Positions 60,101 through 64,000 of a stretch of 64,000 nt of DNA are shown here, in pieces. Location: assembly GCA_948567375.1 (NCBI GenBank), contig OX419756.1, positions 55,344,552 through 55,408,551 on the forward strand, written 5' to 3'. The first letter of the stretch is position 1; each line of letters begins with the position of its first letter. The notes beneath the pieces are model-generated. The model saw nothing but the letters and a program-made list of their open reading frames with translations. It made no database searches and had not been told where the DNA came from. The stretch comes from Lunularia cruciata. Lineage: Eukaryota > Streptophyta > Marchantiopsida > Lunulariales > Lunulariaceae. The position numbers were made by a program, and so were the translations under genes.

Positions 60101-63100
60101 TAGCAGCCAAAGAATGAAGTCTGTTCCAAACCCCAAGAAATTAAGATGTTATGAAGCAAAATTAACTCTATGTAAATTGCAAAGAATCTCTGAATACAAT
60201 TCTCATTTGTCAATGGTTATAGCTACTTGACATGAAGCCTTGAAGGTAAGTCTGAAGAAAGTTATCGAACAAATTTCAGCGTCAATTTGATCAATAAGAG
60301 TTGACCAGAAGTATCTCTGAACCACGTACCCAAAGCCATTGTCTGTCCACTGGGTCCCACATTCGATCACCATAAACACACAAGCATTCGTGGCAGAATA
60401 GTTGAAGCATGGAATCTTTCGTGTGATAAACATCTTTGTTGCCATTGAGAAGTCCTTGAATGACCTGGAACCAGGGTACAAGATTCTTCAAGAGATTGCT
60501 CAAAGATTTGCTTTCTTGCTTTGTGGACGGGATGGGTTCACTAGACTTCACAGTAAGCAACTAGTTCAACTGCATGAAAGGTTTGAAAGTGCTTTCAAGG
60601 CTTTGGTTTACCAGAAGTACTTGAGCAATAAAGATCTTTGGTACTTTAGAATCACTAAGGCAAGAACGTAGCCGCCTGTTCATTCTGTGAAATAGTTTAC
60701 ATACCTTCGCCAGATCACGCATGTTGAAGATATAGTGGCCTTTGCTTGGAGTCGGAAGCAGCTCAGTCAATATAGTGGTAAAAACGCTGATGCAGACCAT
60801 GATTAGATTCTCCCCCATTTGCTTCACTTCACTTTCAAAATCTGCGAGCTTGGCTAGCAGTATGGTTCCAAATATCCTTCTCATTTGCTTATCGTTCGGG
60901 GTGGTAACATTAAGCTGTAGCAAAAGCAGCCGTCTGAGTTGAGTTTGATAAATAGGGGCAATGAAAGTAGGGTTAGGCATCTCATCATTCCACCAGTTTT
61001 ATCTCAAAGGCATCTTTCTAATGATGTTTAAGTGATGATGATGATGAAGATGATCTTCAAATTCCGTGAGCATAAGTTACTTCTAAAGGGCTTATGCTTA
61101 CTAGAGAGAAGCATGCTTGAACTCGTAAGGAGATTTTGCTTCGGCCACCTCCAGGAGGAGCCATTGCGCAAAGCAGTTGGCAGTTTTTGATCAGCTTCAC
61201 TTCTTGCTTCATGCGGTCGTACCAGAACCCATTGTCTATCCAAAGCTTAAGCAGCTCTAACGCTGGCATAAAACCGAACTGCAAGCCCAAATTATTAGTA
61301 AATGAAAGTAGCATGTTGAGTAGATGGATATGGAACGCCTTCGTTAAAACTTGGTTCTATATCCACGTAGGGCTGGACATAACATGACACTGTGAACAAG
61401 GTATGACAACCATATCTTGTCTGGAATGTGATGACACTTAGGACCATGCATGACATTATGAACAAAGCATGCAAAGTACATCCCTCATTACTGTCATTAC
61501 ACGTAGTGGTGAGCGGGGTCTCCTGTTAGTTTGTACCTGCAGACGAATATTAGTTCTATCGATAATAAGCTCGATAATCAGTCAATTCTCCTATTGAGCG
61601 TGTATTTTAAATTAGCTGTATCTGCAGACGAGGTTTAAGTTGGACTAGTGATCTGAGCCAGAGTATAAGTGGTATTAGCAGTAATCATGGAATGGCGTGG
61701 ATTCATTGAAAGTAAAAGATTTCCTAAACCCTAAGAGGCTGTGTAGGAGGACTGTGGTTCACCACTGCATGTTCAATGTCAACATGAAACTAGCATATGC
61801 GCATAAATGGATGATAGGTACAATACTGACAAAATCGATTGCTGTGACTGATATAGACGTCCAGTTGATGGCACCACTACTGTCCTTGCAGCATCCAGAC
61901 ACAGAATACAGTATCTCTAGACCTGTGCAATCTATTTCCCGTGTTCGTGAAGACAATTAAAGCGGCACATAGACCATCCCGTTGTTTACTTACCAGCTAA
62001 ATGGCCACAGAAGATTGTGCTATGCAAGTAACGAAGTGCATTTTCTCTTGCATAGCACGATCTTTACTTACGTTCTTTGGTTTGGAAATTGATCACCTAT
62101 GCTGGTACACTGTCAAAAATGCTTACCACACTTTTCTTGGGCATATTCAAGTCATCAAGAAAACAGACCAACTTCTTGCCACCAGGTGGTGCGAAAACCC
62201 CTCTTGTCCGCTTTTCAAGTCTCCCCTCAATGGTTTCCTGTCCACCACGTTTATTCTTTCATGGTCACTTACTTTGAGTTCAGCCATTCAAAGCTAACTG
62301 AAACTGGTTATATGGCAAAGTAATTCAGTAATTTCAGCAAATCCATTTATCCTGAAACCCAGCAATCGGTTTGTAGGTTTTCGAACTATGTTTGGACCCA
62401 ACCTGTGACATAGCAAGCGTGAGGCTCCTTTGTTCTATATGCTCAATATTCTCAACATTCAATAAACCTCCTTCTCTTCGAAGTTTACACCCGTAGCAGC
62501 AGCAGCCAAAAATATCTAGATTAAGCCTAGATTAACTGGGGTTAATCTAGATAGTTGGTGTACAATCTGAGAAATTGTTCTTTGCACTAGTGAGATGATT
62601 CGTCAATCCAAAAGAATGGCCTACAGGGCCTATTGATTCCCATACCTGAAGACTATTTGAAGATGTCTGCGCAGAGAAGTTCATGACCATAGATGCAAGT
62701 CCTTCGGGTAAAGTAACAAGAACAGTCCCTATGATGAGAGTTTTTCCTACTCCCACTCTTCCAACAACCAGAGTATGCCTGCTCGCTCCCACAAGTGATT
62801 TTACTAAAAAGTTCACTCTTACCTGTAAAACGTTTAATTGGATGAGTCCACAAAATCGAAACCTCTCGATACTCCTCGTTCAAGGTGAGGTCTAGATTAA
62901 AAAGATAGTAAAACTGTCTGTGCCCATACACACCAGTTTCGGTCTAAACAAGGACATTAACCACATCAAATTGAGAAAATTTGTTACTGAACGAAAACCC
63001 AGGACACAGTAAACATATTTCTCGATGCGAAACGGCTAACATGTGCTCCATTCCCGAGGAATGACATTTCAGGACCTCCAAGAGCTACTTTCGGGGCTTC

Positions 63101-63807
63101 ACATTCTTGCGAGTTCTTTCAAGGCAGAAAATCACATTCACTTAACTGTATCTACGGTGGGAACTTGTATCTTGAAGAAAGGAGTTCCAGGAGCGATTTT
63201 CCAGTTGGGGTTGAGCTTTTCTTCCCAAAGAGTCAAAACCTTCTTCTTCGGATCCACCCAATATTCAAAGACAGTACCCGTGGCGGGATACCTGCGAATG
63301 ACTACCAACTTGAATGTTTTGGAAACTTACACAGAAGCAAGAACTAAGAGATAGCAGTAGATGTTAAACTTGTAATAGAGAAGCTGCTGTCTACATGCTT
63401 CCAGCTAGTAGATCTATGGGGTACCTTAGACATGCTAATGGTTAATGGTCGAATTGCTAATTCTACACATCAAATAAGAGAACCAAAGAGGTGGAAACCA
63501 TCACAAACCTTGGGTCGAGGTCTCTCATGAACATGTCAAAATGAGATCGACCATCCTCGTCAACACTTGCTCCAATCGACCAGGTTAGGCAGAATATAAA
63601 CCATGTCTCCACGAATGTAACGTAATGTTCGCCGTCTGCCGGACTTATACCGTTCTCAGGAGTAATCAAGGCATCAATAAGGACACATAAGGTTACAACA
63701 CTGTTCAGAACATCTATACGAACCGTCTCTTTGCACTTCGTCAACCGACACTTGGTGGCAGGGTCCACGTATCTCTGAAACAATCTCCGATATGTAGCGA
63801 CCAAAAT
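35832..63807 (-). CDS. Axonemal dynein heavy chain, C-terminal half (about 35 exons)
   Basis: This gene encodes the motor of ciliary inner-arm dynein, an ATPase that drives sliding of outer doublet microtubules. The window holds about 2,190 codons, from the end of AAA2 to the stop TAA at 35,834-35,832. The linker, tail and AAA1 would lie beyond 64,000. Exons were set by GT-AG sites plus protein continuity. Phases agree at every junction except 61,123/60,933. Domain order is AAA2 end, AAA3, AAA4, stalk, AAA5, AAA6, C-terminal domain. The last residues ([18 protein letters not shown]...[16 protein letters not shown]) most resemble the DNAH2 type (1-beta chain of the two-headed f/I1 dynein); that subtype is an inference. 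No in-frame stop occurs in the exons, unlike the surrounding elements. Introns at 42,695-50,193 and 55,856-59,842 are filled by copia elements. Confidence 0.93.
39454..50391 (-). CDS. Dynein exons: AAA5 and AAA5-AAA6 link
   Basis: Exons 50,391-50,194; 42,694-42,521; 42,105-42,040; 41,632-41,498; 40,905-40,681; 40,512-40,378; 40,258-40,062; 39,875-39,761; 39,636-39,454. Markers are [53 protein letters not shown] with [88 protein letters not shown] and [20 protein letters not shown]. The first two exons are 7.5 kb apart; the intron is almost entirely K1, whose LTR starts only about 18 bp after the splice donor. Confidence 0.91.
41811..41930. repeat. Dispersed repeat, copy 1 (dynein intron)
   Basis: The stretch gagagaagaagccgtccaag...gggggatacagaaccca and the following catatgaaatgcaagcatgac match 44,303-44,400 in the insert of K1, and more weakly 42,163-42,200. 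It is preceded by an AT-rich palindrome (atatatcacgctgtgatatat, about 41,786-41,806). It may be a piece of an uncharacterised non-autonomous element. Confidence 0.55.
42796..43305 (-). repeat. K1 3' LTR
   Basis: A 510-bp LTR, TGTTGAGAAC...CTACCA on the plus strand. It matches the 5' LTR (49,696-50,175) with many substitutions and indels, and K2 LTRs more distantly. On the minus strand its last part encodes a gag-like start ([20 protein letters not shown], 42,869 downwards), the counterpart of the start found in K2. The minus-strand sequence ctcattaagtgacag just before it corresponds to the K2 polypurine region. Confidence 0.87.
43313..44280 (-). pseudogene. K1 RT C-part and RNase H
   Basis: Minus-strand frames read RTREAGW-type RT thumb sequence, [11 protein letters not shown], then RNase H from 43,882: [53 protein letters not shown] and [17 protein letters not shown]. 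All are diagnostic of Ty1/copia and nearly colinear with K2 (58,420-59,300). Stops and small indels break the frame upstream of 43,900. Confidence 0.87.
44281..45418. mobile_element. 1.1-kb insert with 14-bp target duplication in K1 RT
   Basis: The word tacagctatgtata occurs at 44,281-44,294 and 45,405-45,418, flanking 1,110 bp of non-copia sequence. Removing one copy and the insert restores the order of K2 codons around the YVDD box (compare 58,319-58,345), so this is a clean insertion. A 14-bp duplication points to target-primed reverse transcription (LINE or SINE-type) or a DNA element with long duplications, not an LTR element. No long ORF, poly-A tail or terminal inverted repeat is evident. 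Parts resemble 41,811-41,930 and 51,460-51,600. Confidence 0.75.
45419..46050 (-). pseudogene. K1 RT N-part
   Basis: From 46,017 downwards: [44 protein letters not shown], then (after a poly-C indel near 45,815) [30 protein letters not shown] and [10 protein letters not shown] with [27 protein letters not shown]. These are the finger and palm blocks of copia RT. The sequence ends at the 14-bp duplication before the YVDD box. Confidence 0.87.
46055..47690 (-). pseudogene. K1 second set: protease and integrase
   Basis: The protease start near 47,615 reads [13 protein letters not shown]: the codon that should be Ser in the D-S-G triad is a stop (TCA to TAA). Integrase follows, with an HHCC finger ([14 protein letters not shown] ... 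[16 protein letters not shown]), catalytic blocks [22 protein letters not shown] and [14 protein letters not shown], and the copia [14 protein letters not shown]-type C-part ending at 46,055. Several stops and frame breaks are present (47,170; 46,560). Confidence 0.85.
47720..47860 (-). repeat. LTR-like fragment between the two K1 pol sets
   Basis: The minus strand reads gttagttttgataatctctagtttagtgac and about 60 bp later gtaatctctagtttagggacttctttgttagaatc. Both resemble the start of the K2 LTR (tgttagtttagttaatctctagtttagagacttcc...gttagaatcc). This suggests a decayed, internally duplicated LTR start marking where two copies were joined. Confidence 0.55.
47960..49130 (-). pseudogene. K1 first set: protease and integrase, 3'-truncated
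   Basis: The protease begins near 49,110 ([18 protein letters not shown]), with D-S-R in place of D-S-G. Integrase finger remnants ([33 protein letters not shown]) and core blocks ([42 protein letters not shown]) run to about 48,050. Sequence similarity to the second set ends at NFFRNINGT. It is more decayed than the second set and clearly a separate copy. Confidence 0.82.
49200..49580. repeat. Foldback element (large imperfect inverted repeat)
   Basis: The clearest arms are about 49,243-49,365 and 49,415-49,533. They share, in inverted order, ttgggat.tacatat, tagaaataataaa, tgttgttg, cctag/aaaggaatt, tttactcac and agcactcttcttggttg. Weaker pairing continues outwards to about 49,200 and 49,580. 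Total length is about 290-380 bp with a loop of about 50 bp. It lies where gag should be in K1. Structure resembles a foldback or MITE; no target duplication can be called because the flanks are low-complexity T and A tracts. Confidence 0.8.
49681..49695 (-). other. K1 primer-binding site, half-tRNA type
   Basis: Directly adjoining the LTR, the minus strand reads ggttatgggtccacc. Plant initiator tRNA-Met contains ggugggcccauaacc around its anticodon (CAU). The site is complementary to this with a single mismatch, so it pairs with the anticodon arm and not the 3' end. Confidence 0.8.
49696..50175 (-). repeat. K1 5' LTR
   Basis: About 480 bp from TGTTGAGAACTTTTG to about aacctca. The start of the LTR (in its own direction) is only about 18 bp inside the dynein intron from the splice donor at 50,193. 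It shares with the other copia LTRs the gag-like start at its end ([14 protein letters not shown] near 49,770) and the word agagattaactaaaactaac at its beginning. Confidence 0.82.
50617..53531 (-). CDS. Dynein exons: coiled-coil stalk and microtubule-binding tip
   Basis: Exons 53,531-53,309; 52,917-52,612; 52,439-52,335; 51,012-50,897; 50,722-50,617. The outgoing helix is rich in heptad-like charged sequence ([34 protein letters not shown]). The tip region contains [36 protein letters not shown] and [19 protein letters not shown], blocks found in dynein microtubule-binding domains. The return helix is [28 protein letters not shown]. The 1.3-kb intron between 52,335 and 51,012 holds repeat sequence related to 44,838-44,950. 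Confidence 0.91.
51013..52334 (-). other. 1.3-kb dynein intron with dispersed repeat
   Basis: No coding sequence is supported here. The segment 51,460-51,600 (cttcatcagtgctcacgc ... gagtttctgtaatgctcagaagtgccagggcaaactcggg) resembles 44,838-44,950 of the K1 insert, suggesting a shared dispersed repeat family. Confidence 0.55.
53785..55855 (-). CDS. Dynein exons: AAA4
   Basis: Exons 55,855-55,712; 54,874-54,692; about 54,506-54,280; 53,997-53,785. The Walker A region is [19 protein letters not shown], the typical AAA4 form. Walker B is FLFDDTQI, followed by [13 protein letters not shown] and [10 protein letters not shown]. The closing block is [42 protein letters not shown], written here across two exons. 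The segment [19 protein letters not shown] leads into the stalk. The first exon is separated from the AAA3 exons by the 4-kb intron that contains K2. Confidence 0.92.
55121..55579. repeat. Pair of 175-bp direct repeats in a dynein intron
   Basis: Copies at 55,121-55,295 and 55,406-55,579 both run from gctgatga...gatagatttatatcct through gtgtctaacctggatgtgaagcgattacgactcttctctgt to gagagagtaaagtagtcag...ttctgacac. Identity is roughly nine in ten by eye. They are separated by 110 bp of unrelated sequence. Function unknown. Confidence 0.85.
56010..56461 (+). repeat. K2 5' LTR
   Basis: TGTTCGTTTAG...TTCTTATCA. It contains a TATA box (tatataa at 56,169) and, near its end, the gag start codon ATG at 56,388. 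The last 74 bp of the LTR are gag coding sequence. Confidence 0.95.
56169..56175 (+). promoter_or_regulatory. TATA box of the K2 5' LTR
   Basis: tatataa is followed by agaggg, with pyrimidine-rich sequence about 30 bp downstream where transcription could start. The same sequence is at 59,468 in the 3' LTR. Confidence 0.65.
56388..56807 (+). pseudogene. K2 gag, truncated, starting inside the LTR
   Basis: ATG 56,388 opens 139 codons beginning [20 protein letters not shown]. The first 24 codons are inside the LTR, and the frame passes through the primer-binding site (SYQVMGP). The body has the copia gag N-terminal pattern ([27 protein letters not shown], split here by position 60-86 of the protein) and an [16 protein letters not shown] block. 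It stops at TAA 56,805, at the deletion point. No zinc knuckle remains. A slightly earlier in-frame start is possible only at non-ATG codons. Confidence 0.82.
56462..56480 (+). other. K2 primer-binding site, half-tRNA type
   Basis: ggttatgggcccacaatca immediately follows the LTR. Its first 14 bases are an exact complement of the anticodon stem-loop of plant initiator tRNA-Met (gugggcccauaacc). Drosophila copia has nearly the same site and is primed by a 5' half of that tRNA; yeast Ty5 works similarly. The LTR edge is fixed by the target duplication, so the placement is secure. Confidence 0.88.
56813..57997 (+). pseudogene. K2 integrase core and RT start
   Basis: The 394-codon frame begins after the deletion with [21 protein letters not shown], continues through the integrase core ([14 protein letters not shown] with the catalytic Glu), [21 protein letters not shown] and [21 protein letters not shown] Ser/Asp-rich linker follows, then the start of RT ([36 protein letters not shown]). 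The HHCC finger and first catalytic Asp are deleted. A frame break near 57,970 ([14 protein letters not shown]) ends it. Confidence 0.9.
58000..59301 (+). CDS. K2 reverse transcriptase and RNase H
   Basis: The frame is open to the stop at 59,299 and carries [45 protein letters not shown], the catalytic box [13 protein letters not shown] (about 58,327), [36 protein letters not shown], and RNase H ([49 protein letters not shown]). It makes cDNA from element RNA and removes the RNA strand. All catalytic residues seen are present, but it lacks a continuous Gag-Pol frame because of the break near 57,970. Confidence 0.9.
   Translation, partial: YSETFAPVARYGSIRMLLALAAERDWEVEQLDVKTAFLNGDLSETIYMDVPDGYTEGKEKVCLLKKPLYGLKQAPRAWYEKLDSYLREQDFKRADSDMSVYTRDDVHIAVYVDDLLLLGNSESIKGVIDFLCSVFEMTILGAVKLVLGIKVSRDREAGWIRISQPQYVRSILAKYQMTEANLVSTPLDLGWKHSRIIDGEVNLCDKVLYQSALGSLMFIMVCTRPDICYAVGALARYTSNPAQVHWKGIKRVFRYLKGTQDAFLEYKRQGNILAPTLEAYTDASWGDDTDNSRSTSGYVVMLSGGAISWRSKKQTSVALSTTEAEFMAASNATQEVIWNRRLLKELGFEQKSPTTLYCDNTGSIALSKNPVHHPRTKHIEIRRRFVEEKEKENVVKLVYCPTQEMTADVFTKALPKDKHMKCVVEMGIVLNSH
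59299..59308 (+). other. K2 polypurine tract
   Basis: taagtgggag lies between the pol stop codon and the 3' LTR, in the normal position for the plus-strand primer; it is short but purine-rich. Confidence 0.65.
59309..59760 (+). repeat. K2 3' LTR
   Basis: This 452-bp LTR, TGTTAGTTTAG...TTCTTATCA, also contains the gag start (ATG 59,687). CACTG follows, and dynein intron sequence resumes. Confidence 0.95.
59843..63807 (-). CDS. Dynein exons: end of AAA2 and AAA3
   Basis: Approximate exons in transcript order: 63,807-63,509; 63,291-63,142; 62,817-62,646; 62,237-62,127; 61,278-61,123; 60,933-60,705; 60,464-60,330; 60,058-59,843. The first carries the AAA2 closing block ([20 protein letters not shown]). 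AAA3 follows with [23 protein letters not shown], Walker [21 protein letters not shown], the Walker B region [10 protein letters not shown] and the [10 protein letters not shown] loop. Then come [20 protein letters not shown] and [21 protein letters not shown]. The 62,817 exon start follows tacaggtaag: the alternative upstream AG would create a stop, so the later AG was chosen. The 61,123 to 60,933 join does not keep frame with any obvious site pair. Confidence 0.88.
62011..62064. repeat. 18-bp inverted repeat in a dynein intron
   Basis: aagattgtgctatgcaag (62,011-62,028) and cttgcatagcacgatctt (62,047-62,064) pair with one mismatch around an 18-base loop. It lies about 60 bp after the 62,127 splice donor, in intron RNA of the minus strand. 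Role unknown. Confidence 0.8.
62513..62553. repeat. 12-bp perfect inverted repeat in a dynein intron
   Basis: tatctagattaa and ttaatctagata pair perfectly. Inside them a second copy of attaa/ttaat gives a nested hairpin. It is 90 bp inside the intron following the AAA3 Walker A exon. Confidence 0.75.
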
Positions 63808-64000
63808 CTACACGAAACAACTATGGCTGTCACTAATTGCCGCTAAGATAAGCCTGTGTCCCAAGGCATATGTGCCTCTGGTTGAAATAACGATTCAGAC
63901 AGTGAGAACGACAGTGAATTTCCTCTTAGTTACAAAAGTAAGAAATGCCCGATTGTTAAATCCATATCAGGATTCTTCAAGGTACGTATCAGCAGAGGAA

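Noticed and set aside
35832-63807. Dynein gene as a pseudogene because of element-filled introns
   Set aside because: No stops occur in about 6.6 kb of exons, key motifs are intact and 33 of 34 junctions keep phase. A single unresolved junction is not enough.
1-64000. tRNA, rRNA or other structured RNA genes
   Set aside because: The only tRNA-related words found are primer-binding sites of retrotransposons. No cloverleaf or rRNA segment was recognised by eye; a covariance-model scan would settle it.

Overview
The window looks like nuclear DNA from a streptophyte with swimming sperm: a bryophyte, lycophyte, fern, cycad or Ginkgo type plant, or a streptophyte alga. Two observations support this. 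The right half carries an intron-rich axonemal dynein heavy chain gene on the minus strand, which only lineages with motile cilia keep. The rest is dense, nested, plant-style retrotransposon: Ty3/gypsy including a chromodomain type, Ty1/copia, and a LINE. The species cannot be named from the sequence.

Positions 1-11,450 are a graveyard of minus-strand elements: a decayed LINE (copy A), a gypsy fragment, a solo LTR with a 5-bp target duplication, a chromovirus-type gypsy (G1) holding a second solo LTR, and LINE copy C. From 11,450 to about 16,000 I find no gene, only a short tandem duplication, a perfect 21-bp hairpin beside a LINE 3' fragment, and an AT microsatellite. From 16,033 to about 33,540 lies one plus-strand LINE (copy B). 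It is split by a plus-strand chromovirus (G2, 16,827-31,251), which is itself split by a minus-strand gypsy of another lineage (G3, 20,873-28,706). The insertion order is therefore LINE, then G2, then G3.

Positions 33,543-35,765 are AT-rich intergenic DNA. From 63,807 down to 35,832 about 35 exons encode the C-terminal half (about 2,190 codons) of a dynein heavy chain: end of AAA2, AAA3, AAA4, the coiled-coil stalk with microtubule-binding tip, AAA5, AAA6 and the C-terminal domain with its stop codon. The N-terminal half lies outside the window. All but one exon junction keep the reading frame. The gene's two largest introns are built from copia elements: an old minus-strand composite (K1, about 42,796-50,175) and a younger plus-strand, gag-pol-deleted element (K2, 56,010-59,760) with a perfect 5-bp target duplication.

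The most unusual feature is shared by K1 and K2. The primer-binding site next to the LTR is complementary to the anticodon arm of initiator tRNA-Met (the half-tRNA mode known from Drosophila copia and yeast Ty5), and the gag start codon lies inside the LTR. The second is the LINE, which has an N-terminal C2H2 finger and a C-terminal zinc motif plus a D-X12-D, restriction-like-endonuclease-type tail. That architecture is rarely reported from plants. All mobile elements here carry stops or frameshifts. The dynein gene is the only gene that looks functional.
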